Positions 9,758-17,325 of a DNA stretch of 64,000 bases are shown here, in pieces. Position 1 is the first letter of the stretch. The number at the start of each line of letters is the position of its first letter. A program made the translations under genes and the position numbers. The stretch lies in contig JAUIGV010000009.1 of the NCBI GenBank assembly GCA_030432565.1, positions 62,001-126,000 of the forward strand, given 5' to 3'. The notes below the pieces were generated by a model, which was not told the DNA's origin, ran no database searches, and worked only from the letters and a program-made list of their open reading frames with translations. Source of the DNA: Verrucomicrobiia bacterium. GTDB taxonomy: Bacteria; Verrucomicrobiota; Verrucomicrobiia; Verrucomicrobiales; Akkermansiaceae.

Positions 9758-10576
9758 CTACTTCTTTCGGTAGACACGAACGTAATCGACGAGGAAGCGG
9801 GCGGGGAAGATGGAGTTGTCAATCTTGCCACCCCAGTTGCCGCCCAGAGCGAGATTAAGAATCAGGTAGTGTGGCTTGTGAAAGGGGTTTCCGTCGGGGG
9901 TGTTTGCTTTCTCGATTCTGAAGCTGTGATAGCGGATTCCATCGAAGGCAAAGTGGATGAATTGCGCATCCCATTCGATCGAGTAAATGTGAAAGTCATC
10001 CCAAACGTTTTTTGTTTTTCGCTCCTTGTGGTCGGAGGCGTGTTTGCCATCACGATGGAAGTGAGCGTTGCCATGAATCTCCCCGGGATCTTTCCCCACA
10101 AACTCCAGAATATCGATTTCTCCACAGCGTGGCCAGCCCACCTTCGGTTTGTTGGTTCCCAAAGTCCAGATGGCAGGCCAGACGCCCTGACCGCTTGGGA
10201 CTTTGGCCCGGACTTCGATCCGGCCAAATTTCCAGGATGCAAGTCCCTTGGTGTGGAGGCTGGCCGAGGTGTATTGAATTTTCGGGAGCTTCTTCGCTTG
10301 TTCCTTCGTCAAATCGGCCGCCACGGGCGATTCGCGATGTCCCTCAATAACCAGACAGCCGTTTTCAACCCGGGCATTTTTGAGTCTCTTGGTCGTGTAG
10401 AACTGTTTTTCGTTATTTCGAACAAAGCCTGATTCGTACCCCCATTTTTCCGGGTCCGGTTGGCCGGTTCCCTCGAATTCATCGGCCCAGACAGCTTGCC
10501 AGTCTTCCTCGACCGGGGCACCGGATGCGAAATCAGCCACTGCAAAATAAACAAAGGCGAGCAGCCAAATTCTCAT
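9758..10576 (-). CDS. Secreted glycoside hydrolase family 16 beta-glucanase
   Basis: 272 residues with a signal peptide (about 1-20, ending ASGA). The catalytic signature E153-I-D155-I-L-E158 is the ExDxxE form with an extra residue, as in laminarinases and beta-1,3-glucanases. It comes after 'PSGQGVWPAIW', the usual substrate-cleft strand. E153 should be the nucleophile and E158 the acid/base by family analogy. The length fits a bare GH16 domain without a binding module. A likely substrate is laminarin or another beta-1,3-glucan, but the family also includes agarases and carrageenases. It lies 32 bp upstream of the giant surface protein on the same strand, which suggests joint expression for polysaccharide use. 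Confidence 0.88.
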   Translation of the reverse strand: MRIWLLAFVYFAVADFASGAPVEEDWQAVWADEFEGTGQPDPEKWGYESGFVRNNEKQFYTTKRLKNARVENGCLVIEGHRESPVAADLTKEQAKKLPKIQYTSASLHTKGLASWKFGRIEVRAKVPSGQGVWPAIWTLGTNKPKVGWPRCGEIDILEFVGKDPGEIHGNAHFHRDGKHASDHKERKTKNVWDDFHIYSIEWDAQFIHFAFDGIRYHSFRIEKANTPDGNPFHKPHYLILNLALGGNWGGKIDNSIFPARFLVDYVRVYRKK

Positions 10577-10679
10577 GCTATAAAGACGGTGAAAGTGATA
10601 ACGAATGTTTCATAAAAACCATCTGCACGATTTTTATTTTATACTCATGAAGGGGGGGGCGGGCACCCGTCCGGGAGGC

Positions 10680-10710
10680 AAAAAAACCGCGCACCCCGGG
10701 GGTGCACGGT
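10680..10710 (-). terminator. Rho-independent terminator after the TIM-barrel gene
   Basis: On the minus strand a strong hairpin of the form accgtgcaccc/gggtgcgcggt is followed directly by a run of seven T. It starts about 20 bp after the stop codon at 10730. It should end transcription before the GH16 gene. Confidence 0.8.
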
Positions 10711-10729
10711 CGAGTTGAAATTGCCGGGC

Positions 10730-11638
10730 CTACTTTCTCGTGCCGTGAAGAGCGGCGCGGCTCTTCTCAAGCAGGGTTTTGGTGGCTTTGATACCGTCAT
10801 CCTCGGAGAGTTTGCCGCCCTCATATTCGACTCCCACGTAGCCGTGGTAACCATGCGCGAGAACGATTCCCAGAGCCTTGGTGAAGTCGGTCTTGGTCTC
10901 CTCGCCCTTTTCATCGAAGTCGTGCGATTTTGCAGACACCCCCTTGGCGAATGGCATGAGTTCCTCGAGGCCCTTGTAGCGATCGTATCCGTGAAAGTTT
11001 CCGAAGTCGGGAAGCGATCCGCAGTTGTCCAGTCCGACGTCCTTCAGCACCTTGGACATCCAGGCGCCATTTGAAGACAAGCCTCCATGGTTTTCCACAA
11101 TGACGTTGATCTGGTGATCCTCGGCAAAAGTTGAGAGGGCGGTCAGTCCTTTAACACAATTCACTGCTTTTTCGGCGTCGTCCTTGCCTTCTCCGTGGGA
11201 GTTGACGCGAATGGAATGACATCCGAGGAATTTGGCGGCTTCGACCCACTTCTTGTGATTGTCGACGGTTTTCTGGCGCTTTTGGTCAGACCCCGCGCCG
11301 ATGTGTCCTTCGCCATCGACCATGATCAGTACGTTGGTCATGCCGAGATCGGAAACCCGCTTCTTGAGTTCGCCAAGATATTTCATGTCCTTGGCCTTGT
11401 CCTTGAAGAATTGATTCACATATTCCAGCGCCAGGATGTCGTAAGTCTTTTTGGTGTATTCCGGCCAATCCATGTTGGTCATTTTGCCTCCCTTCAGGGC
11501 GCGGTGATTTGACCATTGGGCGAGAGAGATATTGAAGAGGTCCTCGGCTTTGGCCACCGGGTGTTTGCCGTGATGGTCGGCGAGGGCGGAGGCGGTGAGG
11601 GCGGCAAATGAGGTGTGAATGAAGTGTCGACGTTGCAT
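10730..11638 (-). CDS. Exported TIM-barrel sugar isomerase/epimerase-like protein
   Basis: 302 residues starting MQRRHFIHTSFAAL, a twin-arginine-like export signal (RRHFIH then a hydrophobic stretch ending ASALA). The mature part matches the xylose-isomerase-like/AP-endonuclease-2 TIM-barrel superfamily. Supporting motifs are 'GCHSIRVNSHG', 'INVIVENHGG', 'GSLPDFGNFH', 'SAKSHDF' and 'GYVGVEYEGG'; their E, D, H and E residues would form the metal site. Such proteins are abundant in Verrucomicrobiota and Planctomycetota, and their substrates are mostly unknown. It is divergent from the cobalamin adenosyltransferase gene, with only 55 bp between the starts, so the two promoters must overlap. Its exact reaction cannot be assigned. 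Confidence 0.82.
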   Translation of the reverse strand: MQRRHFIHTSFAALTASALADHHGKHPVAKAEDLFNISLAQWSNHRALKGGKMTNMDWPEYTKKTYDILALEYVNQFFKDKAKDMKYLGELKKRVSDLGMTNVLIMVDGEGHIGAGSDQKRQKTVDNHKKWVEAAKFLGCHSIRVNSHGEGKDDAEKAVNCVKGLTALSTFAEDHQINVIVENHGGLSSNGAWMSKVLKDVGLDNCGSLPDFGNFHGYDRYKGLEELMPFAKGVSAKSHDFDEKGEETKTDFTKALGIVLAHGYHGYVGVEYEGGKLSEDDGIKATKTLLEKSRAALHGTRK

Positions 11639-11693
11639 TGCGTTGAGTTTCGTTGTGGACGTGGGCGAAGGAAAGGCGAAAGTTGCCCTGCCA

Positions 11694-12215
11694 ATGAGTA
11701 TTACGACGAAAAGAGGAGATCAGGGATTCACCGATTTATTGTTTGGGGGAAAAGTTTCCAAAGGGGATCCCCAGATTGAGGCCTTGGGGGCCGTTGACGA
11801 ATTGAATGCGAATCTTGGAATGGCCCGCGTTCTTTTGGAAGGAGAGTCCGCCGGGGCGATTGATCGAATTCAGGGGTGGTTGGTGACTTTGATGGGAGAG
11901 CTCGCAATGCCAGTTGGCAATGAGGCCGAGTATGAGAACGCCGGGTTTGGACGAATCGGGGAAACAGAAATCCGGTGGATTGAGGACTGGAGTGCCTCGA
12001 TTGAGAAAGAGGAAAAATTCAAGGGTTGGCTGAGACCCGGGGAGCGGGGGGGAGAGTTGGCAGCCCGGATTCATCTGGCCAGAACGGTGGCGAGAAGGGC
12101 CGAGCGGCGGGCCTGGGATGTGGTCGATGAGGTGGCATCGGCCGAGGTCAGGATATTTTTGAACCGTCTTTCTGACGCGCTTTGGTTACTCGCCAGTGCC
12201 AGTGAGAAATTGTGA
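11694..12215 (+). CDS. Cob(I)alamin adenosyltransferase, PduO type
   Basis: 173 residues with the PduO-family N-terminal signature 'TTKRGDQGFTDLLFGGKVSK', then 'ALGAVDELNANLGMA'. Near the C-terminus are 'RTVARRAERR' and 'FLNRLSDALWLLA', the arginine-rich ATP-binding helix and the final helix. The enzyme transfers adenosyl from ATP to cobalt to make coenzyme B12. A longer frame from 11619 would overlap the divergent gene; the ATG at 11694 directly precedes the conserved start and is preferred. No other cobalamin genes lie nearby. Confidence 0.88.
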   Translation: MSITTKRGDQGFTDLLFGGKVSKGDPQIEALGAVDELNANLGMARVLLEGESAGAIDRIQGWLVTLMGELAMPVGNEAEYENAGFGRIGETEIRWIEDWSASIEKEEKFKGWLRPGERGGELAARIHLARTVARRAERRAWDVVDEVASAEVRIFLNRLSDALWLLASASEKL

Positions 12216-12216
12216 T

Positions 12217-12253
12217 TAAAAAAACCGCCCACCGAAAGGTGCGCGGTTTTTGG
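12217..12253. terminator. Bidirectional terminator between convergent genes
   Basis: The hairpin 'aaaaccgcccacc' - gaaa - 'ggtgcgcggtttt' has A/T runs on both sides. It sits between the adenosyltransferase stop (12215) and the stop of the first toroid gene (12277), so it can serve both strands. Confidence 0.85.
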
Positions 12254-12276
12254 GAAATTTAATCAGGTGGCCGGGC

Positions 12277-13752
12277 CTAGTTCTTTTGTCCCGTTCCGGG
12301 GAGGAAGCGGTAGTAGGACTCAAGCATCAAGGTTGCGAGACAAGTCCGATAGTGCTCGGCGAAGCCTCCGCCACTCAGGCCGTGACCGGCTTGAACCGAC
12401 TTGTAGGAACCATCCTTGTTTTGGTTGTTGAGGACTTCGTCGCGGAAGAGTTCGTTATACTTTTTCCACTCTTCACCGCCGTGGTTGATCATGACCTGTG
12501 CTGCGTAGTAGTGGCCATAAAGATCCGAGTCCTCCTTGGATTTCCAGTCGAACTTCATGTTCTTGTCCATGAACTTGACGGCCTTGCGAGCCTGGCGGTT
12601 TGCGGAGGATTCCCAGATCTGGAAGGAAAGGGCGCCAACGGCTGCAAGTGTGGTGCCGTCGTGGCGGATGGTCTGGCTGCTGTAGCCAAAGGCACCACTT
12701 GGAGCTTGCTTGGTTTCCATGTAGTCGAGGGCTTTTTTGACGCAGCGACGAAGGTTTGCAAAGTCGAGGCCGGTGAACTTGCAGGCTTTGAGGGCCTGAA
12801 GCTGCCATCCCACGATGGAGGTATCGGTGTGTCCGCCTTCTTCGACGTAAGAGTAGGCCCAGGCGCCATTGGAGGCCTGGCTGTTGATGAGGAATTGACC
12901 GGAGGCCATGACGGCGTCTTCAAGCTGGGTGATGTTTTCTCCGAAAGATTTTACGCAGAGTGTGTAGGCTTCGGCGAGAGCGTAAACGGCGATGGCATGC
13001 TCGTAGCACCAGCTTTTCGCTTTGAAGTCGTTGGCAAGCTTGCCATTATTCTTCATGGCTTTGTCGACGAGGAAGGTGATGGCGGCGAGAACGGTATCAC
13101 CAAATTCCTCCGAGCCTGCCGTTTCGCAGTGGCCAAGGTAGGCGAGGAGGGCAAGTCCGGTCATGGCGACGGGCTGGCTACCCGTCCAAGAGCCGTCTTT
13201 GTTTTGTTTTTCTTTCAGCCAGCGGAGTGAAGCGACGACGGCGTCTTCACACTTTTCGGTGCCGCCGTTGGAAGTGAGTCGCTGCAGGCGGTCGGCCTTG
13301 GAACAACGCTTTTTCATGGCCGTGGGGATATTTCCGAAACCGCCACCGGCGCCGGAACCATCTCCATCTCCCCAGCCGTCACCGAAATCATTTCCGTCAC
13401 CGAAGTCGGTGCTGGGATCGGGAACGTCGATTTCCGGGACAGGAACAGCGGTAGGGGAAGAGGTGTTGGCCGCAATGACCTTGGACATGGAGGCGGAAGG
13501 GGCGGAAGGCTTGCGCTCGATTTGAGTCTGCACCTTCTTCTGTTTAAGATTTTCCTCGGATTCGGGAGTCCCGTTGTAACTGACCAACTGCGGGATGTTC
13601 TTGGTCGGAAGATTCATCGCGATGATCCAGAGGATCAGTCCCACGAGGACCATCAGTAAAAGAGCGATAATCAGGCTGGTGATGGTCGACATCCGCTGCT
13701 GGGACGCGAGTCGGGCTTGGGCTTCCGGTGAGAGTTGGGCGTGTAGGCTCAT
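12277..13752 (-). CDS. Toroid paralog 1: membrane-anchored prenyltransferase/squalene-oxidase repeat protein
   Basis: 491 residues. A short cytoplasmic head (MSLHAQLSPEAQARL) is followed by one membrane helix (about 24-46). A Pro/Ser-rich stretch and a Gly/Asp-rich linker (about 115-140) lead to an alpha/alpha-toroid domain (about 150-491). Toroid repeats contain 'NKDGSW', 'MTGLALLAYLGHCET', 'YEHAIAVYALAEAY', 'SIVGWQLQALKA', 'DSDLYGHYYA' and a C-terminal 'HYRTCLATLMLESYYRFLP'. Type II topology puts the toroid in the periplasm. The DxDD motif of squalene-hopene cyclase is absent, so cyclase activity is unlikely; binding or scaffolding is more plausible but unproven. Residues 1 to about 181 are identical to those of paralog 2. 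It is the last gene of a four-gene minus-strand array. Confidence 0.8.
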   Translation of the reverse strand: MSLHAQLSPEAQARLASQQRMSTITSLIIALLLMVLVGLILWIIAMNLPTKNIPQLVSYNGTPESEENLKQKKVQTQIERKPSAPSASMSKVIAANTSSPTAVPVPEIDVPDPSTDFGDGNDFGDGWGDGDGSGAGGGFGNIPTAMKKRCSKADRLQRLTSNGGTEKCEDAVVASLRWLKEKQNKDGSWTGSQPVAMTGLALLAYLGHCETAGSEEFGDTVLAAITFLVDKAMKNNGKLANDFKAKSWCYEHAIAVYALAEAYTLCVKSFGENITQLEDAVMASGQFLINSQASNGAWAYSYVEEGGHTDTSIVGWQLQALKACKFTGLDFANLRRCVKKALDYMETKQAPSGAFGYSSQTIRHDGTTLAAVGALSFQIWESSANRQARKAVKFMDKNMKFDWKSKEDSDLYGHYYAAQVMINHGGEEWKKYNELFRDEVLNNQNKDGSYKSVQAGHGLSGGGFAEHYRTCLATLMLESYYRFLPGTGQKN

Positions 13753-13935
13753 AGGTTTGTTTTTAGAGGGCAGGGTAGCAGTGGATTCTTCTTTTTTCGT
13801 GGAGTTCCGGATGTCCGTGTTCGATCAAGAGAGAGCGATTTGGTGGTAGAACGAACGGCCTGAGATTTCCTTAGGAAAAAGAAAATATCTTTCCGTGGGG
13901 CAAGTTAGCCCTAGATTTCAGAATACGACAAAGAA

Positions 13936-13966
13936 AAAAGCCGCACATCGCAAGATGTGCGGCTTT
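13936..13966 (-). terminator. Rho-independent terminator after toroid paralog 2
   Basis: A perfect 9-bp stem ccgcacatc/gatgtgcgg with a four-base loop (tttgc/gcaaa side). On the minus strand it is followed by a run of T. It starts about 25 bp beyond the stop codon at 13991, so paralogs 2 and 1 are probably separate transcripts. Confidence 0.87.
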
Positions 13967-13990
13967 GAGAAAGGGGGTGTCCGATCCGTG

Positions 13991-15496
13991 CTACTGCTTT
14001 TGTCCCGTGGCAGGAAGGAAGCGATAGTAGGACTCCAACATCAAGGTGGCGAGGCAGGTCCGGTAGTGGTTCGAAAAGGGGTTGGCCCCGGCAAAGCTCC
14101 CTGCCACAGCATTGATCTTCTGGCCGTTACCCACGTTCTTGTAGGAACCGTCCTTGTTTTGGTTGTCGAGAACCTGGTCGCGGAAGAGCTTGTTGTAGCG
14201 TTCCCATTCGGGGCCACCATTGTTGATCATGCACTGCACGGCGTAGTAGTGACCGTAGAGATCGGAATCGGCGGTATTCCAGTCGAACTTCATTTCCTTA
14301 TCCATGAAACGGACGGCTTTGCGCGCGACCTTGGTGGCGGATGACTTCCAGATCTGGAAGCAAAGGGCTCCAACCGCTGCCAGAGTGGTGCCGTCGCTTC
14401 CGCCGTGCAGGGCAGGACTGGAATATCCGATCGCGCCGCTCGGAAGCTGCATGCGCTCGACGTAATCGAGACCCTTTTTGTAGCAACGGGTGAGGTTGGC
14501 GAAGTCGAGTCCGGTGTATTTGCAAGCCTTGAGCGCCTGGAGGTGCCAGCCCACGATGGAAACGTCACCACCACGAGGGCTGTCCTCGCTGTAAGCGTAA
14601 TCCCATCCGCCGCCTTGATGCTGGCTGTTGATGAGGAACTGGCCGGACGCCATGATGGCGTCTTCAAGCTGGTTGATGTTTTCGCCGAATGATTTCACAC
14701 AGAGAGTGTAGGCTTCGGCGAGAGCATAAACAGCGATGGCGTGCTCGTAGCACCAGTGATTGTCTTTGAAGTCTGAACCAAGTTTACCATTGTTTTTCAT
14801 GGCCTTGTCGACAAGGAAGGTGATGGCGGCGAGGACGGTCTCGCCAAATTCCTCCGAACCTGCGGTTTCACAGTGGCCGAGGTAGGTCAGGAGGGCGAGT
14901 CCGGTCATCCCGATCTCCTTTTGACTGCACCAAGAGCCATCTTTGTTTTGTGTCTCTTTCAGCCAGCGGAGTGAAGCGACGACGGCGTCTTCACACTTTT
15001 CGGTGCCGCCGTTGGAAGTGAGTCGCTGCAGGCGGTCGGCCTTGGAACAACGCTTTTTCATGGCCGTGGGGATATTTCCGAAACCGCCACCGGCGCCGGA
15101 ACCATCTCCATCTCCCCAGCCGTCACCGAAATCATTTCCGTCACCGAAGTCGGTGCTGGGATCGGGAACGTCGATTTCCGGGACAGGAACAGCGGTAGGG
15201 GAAGAGGTGTTGGCCGCAATGACCTTGGACATGGAGGCGGAAGGGGCGGAAGGCTTGCGCTCGATTTGAGTCTGCACCTTCTTCTGTTTAAGATTTTCCT
15301 CGGATTCGGGAGTCCCGTTGTAACTGACCAACTGCGGGATGTTCTTGGTCGGAAGATTCATCGCGATGATCCAGAGGATCAGTCCCACGAGGACCATCAG
15401 TAAAAGAGCGATAATCAGGCTGGTGATGGTCGACATCCGCTGCTGGGACGCGAGTCGGGCCTGGGCTTCCGGCGAGAGTTGGGCGTGTAGGCTCAT
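13991..15496 (-). CDS. Toroid paralog 2: membrane-anchored prenyltransferase/squalene-oxidase repeat protein
   Basis: 501 residues with the same plan as paralog 1: cytoplasmic head, membrane helix at about 24-46, Gly/Asp-rich linker, periplasmic toroid from about 150. The first 181 residues or so are identical to paralog 1, and the DNA differs at only two positions noticed over about 540 bp. Beyond that the toroids diverge, with 'GGGWDYAYSEDSPRGGDVS' here where paralog 1 has 'NGAWAYSYVEEGGHTD'. Its toroid is closer to paralog 6 (44865-46367), which shares the SEDSPRGGDVSIVGWHLQALKA region. That mosaic pattern suggests gene conversion of the 5' half. It has its own terminator. Function unknown. 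Confidence 0.8.
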   Translation of the reverse strand: MSLHAQLSPEAQARLASQQRMSTITSLIIALLLMVLVGLILWIIAMNLPTKNIPQLVSYNGTPESEENLKQKKVQTQIERKPSAPSASMSKVIAANTSSPTAVPVPEIDVPDPSTDFGDGNDFGDGWGDGDGSGAGGGFGNIPTAMKKRCSKADRLQRLTSNGGTEKCEDAVVASLRWLKETQNKDGSWCSQKEIGMTGLALLTYLGHCETAGSEEFGETVLAAITFLVDKAMKNNGKLGSDFKDNHWCYEHAIAVYALAEAYTLCVKSFGENINQLEDAIMASGQFLINSQHQGGGWDYAYSEDSPRGGDVSIVGWHLQALKACKYTGLDFANLTRCYKKGLDYVERMQLPSGAIGYSSPALHGGSDGTTLAAVGALCFQIWKSSATKVARKAVRFMDKEMKFDWNTADSDLYGHYYAVQCMINNGGPEWERYNKLFRDQVLDNQNKDGSYKNVGNGQKINAVAGSFAGANPFSNHYRTCLATLMLESYYRFLPATGQKQ

Positions 15497-15662
15497 GATA
15501 GGTATGGAGGAAGGGCGTTTTTTTGGTTGGCGGGAATTTATCGGTCAAAACTGGGTTTGACCAGCGAAGAGATCCGCTGATTTTCATGAGTTTTAACGGA
15601 TGGCGTGGATGGGAAATTAGGGGAAATTGGAGGAAAGACGATTTTTTTATAAGGCCGGAGCT

Positions 15663-16844
15663 TCACGGGATTCCCCGGTAATAGGTTTGCAGGATCTGCG
15701 TCACCAGACAGGTCCGGTAGTGCTTCCCGTAGCCGTTTTCGACCGCATAAGAGGGGCTGATTGCGATGACTTCCTGGTATTTTCCATGATTTGGAACCAG
15801 AAAAGCCCCGTCGGTGCCTTGGTTTTTGAGAATTTGGGGGAAGACAATCTTTTGATAGCGATTCCAGTAATTGGGGCGGTGTCGAAACATCAGACGGGAG
15901 GCGAAATAGTGGCCATAGAGATCACAGTGCGGACTGTTCCATTCAAATTTCATCGTTTTGTCGATAAATCCGGCCGCTTTGCGAGAGTAGCGACGACCCG
16001 GTTTGAACATTTCGAAACAATATCCACCGACGGCGGTGAGAGTGCTGCCATCTTGCACTGGGCCGGTGGTGAGGCGGGTCCTGGGGCTGATATAGCCGAA
16101 TGATCCGCTGGGGTTCGTCTTTCCATCCAAATACCTGAGTGATCTCTGCCAGCAACTTTCCAGACCCACGAATTTGAGACCGGTTTTCTCACATGACTTA
16201 AGGGCGAGGACTTGCCAACCAGTCAGTGCCACCGTGCCACCGCGGACATTTTCCTGATCGTATCCATATTCCCAGCCGCCTCCCTTGTGCTGGTTCTTGA
16301 TAATGAGATCGCCACCGACCTCCACTGCCCGGCGCAGGTTGGGAATGACCTCCTCAAATCCCACTTCACAGAGCAGGTAGGCTTCCGATAGTGCGTAGAT
16401 CGCGATGGCGTGTTCGTAAGGCCAGCGTTTATCCAGGTAGTCGTCGGCAATTTTTCCCCGGTTTTCGACTGCTTTGCCGATGAGAAATTGAATCGCGTTG
16501 AGAACGTGGACGCCGAATTCTTCCGAGCCGGCAGTTTCGCCGTTTCCGAGAAAACAGAGCAAGGCGAACGCGGTTGGCGCGACCTTGCGCTGATCAGTCC
16601 AGCTGCCGTCTTTGTTTTGCGTGTTCTTGAGGAAGCGAAGAGCATCGACAACCGCTTGCTCGCTTGCTTCATCTCCGCCGTTTTTTTTGATGGCTGCAAG
16701 GCGTCGTTCCCTGGTGCAGCGCTGGAGCAGGGAAGGGGGGACGTTTTCCAGATGCTCTTTAACCGGAGGGGGCGCTTTTGGCGGTGGGTCCTGCCCCTGG
16801 CAATGGAGGCAGGAGGTGAGTAGGATAAGGATCACGATTTTCAT
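15663..16844 (-). CDS. Toroid paralog 3: secreted prenyltransferase/squalene-oxidase repeat protein
   Basis: 393 residues from the ATG at 16844, chosen because the N-terminus then reads MKIVILILLTSCLHCQG, a signal peptide. 'LTSC' could be a lipobox, so it may be a lipoprotein. A Pro-rich stretch (PPPKAPPP) leads into the toroid: 'NKDGSWTDQ', 'FALLCFLGNGET', 'WPYEHAIAIYALSEAYLLC', 'LTGWQVLALKSC', 'CDLYGHYFAS', 'HYRTCLVTQILQTYYR'. It lacks the membrane anchor and Gly/Asp linker of paralogs 1, 2 and 6. It is 166 bp upstream of paralog 2. The repeat 'SGSFGYISPRTRLTTGPVQDGS' is longer than in its relatives. Function unknown. Confidence 0.78.
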   Translation of the reverse strand: MKIVILILLTSCLHCQGQDPPPKAPPPVKEHLENVPPSLLQRCTRERRLAAIKKNGGDEASEQAVVDALRFLKNTQNKDGSWTDQRKVAPTAFALLCFLGNGETAGSEEFGVHVLNAIQFLIGKAVENRGKIADDYLDKRWPYEHAIAIYALSEAYLLCEVGFEEVIPNLRRAVEVGGDLIIKNQHKGGGWEYGYDQENVRGGTVALTGWQVLALKSCEKTGLKFVGLESCWQRSLRYLDGKTNPSGSFGYISPRTRLTTGPVQDGSTLTAVGGYCFEMFKPGRRYSRKAAGFIDKTMKFEWNSPHCDLYGHYFASRLMFRHRPNYWNRYQKIVFPQILKNQGTDGAFLVPNHGKYQEVIAISPSYAVENGYGKHYRTCLVTQILQTYYRGIP

Positions 16845-17324
16845 GGTGTTCTCGCAAAATACCACCCCCCCGTTTGACTAGCGAGGATAGACCATCTGCC
16901 AAAAGTCCTTACGTGAAACGGGGATTGTGGTGTCGAGAGGATCAGCCGCTGCGCGGGAGTGCTGACAGACTTCCGGCCCGTGGGAGCCGATTGCGGCGTT
17001 GCTCGTCAGATGCGTATGTTCATACGCACCTTCCTCGCGCCTTGCCCTCAATACCCACAGTCTCGGCCTTTTCCCGCAAACACTTCTGGCAAATGGTATA
17101 AGTCCAAGAGGTCGTCTGAAAATTGCCGAATGCATGCTGCGGAGGATTTTCATCTCAAGCAGGTCGCGGCAAGGGGACTGGTCGAGACCAGTGATTCAGG
17201 AGAAACGCAGCTCGGGTTGAAAGGCCTCGCATTCCGACAGGGTTTCTTTTCCAAGCAAGCAGCGCAGCCGCAATTCTTCATCACCTCAAATCTGAAACAC
17301 TCGTTGGGCATTTTCAGACGGCCT
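16845..17324. other. Gap between toroid paralogs 3 and 4, filled by two repeats
   Basis: 480 bp without a credible gene. It is taken up almost entirely by MITE-like elements B and A. Only about 45 bp next to the paralog 3 start is unique, so any private promoter of paralog 3 would lie in or beside element B. Confidence 0.6.
16891..17097. repeat. MITE-like element B
   Basis: About 207 bp bounded by inverted repeats ACCATCTGCCAAAAGT (16891-16906) and ACTTCTGGCAAATGGT (17082-17097). Fourteen of 16 positions match when one is complemented, and weaker pairing continues inward for about 13 bp. An internal perfect palindrome 'tgcgtatg-tt-catacgca' may form a cruciform or hairpin. No coding capacity is evident. 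Short TA-containing flanks (tag / ata) could be remains of a target duplication. Only one copy is seen in the window. Confidence 0.5.
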
Positions 17325-17325
17325 C
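17108..17325 (-). repeat. MITE-like element A, copy 2 (intact ends)
   Basis: 218 bp with nearly perfect 20-bp terminal inverted repeats: gaggtcgtctgaaaattgcc at 17108-17127 and the complement of gaggccgtctgaaaatgccc at 17306-17325. The whole length aligns with the opposite strand of 891-1107. Its right end shares the last base of the TAG stop codon of toroid paralog 4. Ten bases separate it from element B. It may also work as a long hairpin at the 3' end of paralog 4. Confidence 0.7.

Noticed and set aside
17108-17325. The ten bases GCCGTCTGAA in the element A end equal the Neisseria DNA uptake sequence
   Set aside because: It is part of a terminal inverted repeat and I noticed no other exact copy in the window; a chance match.
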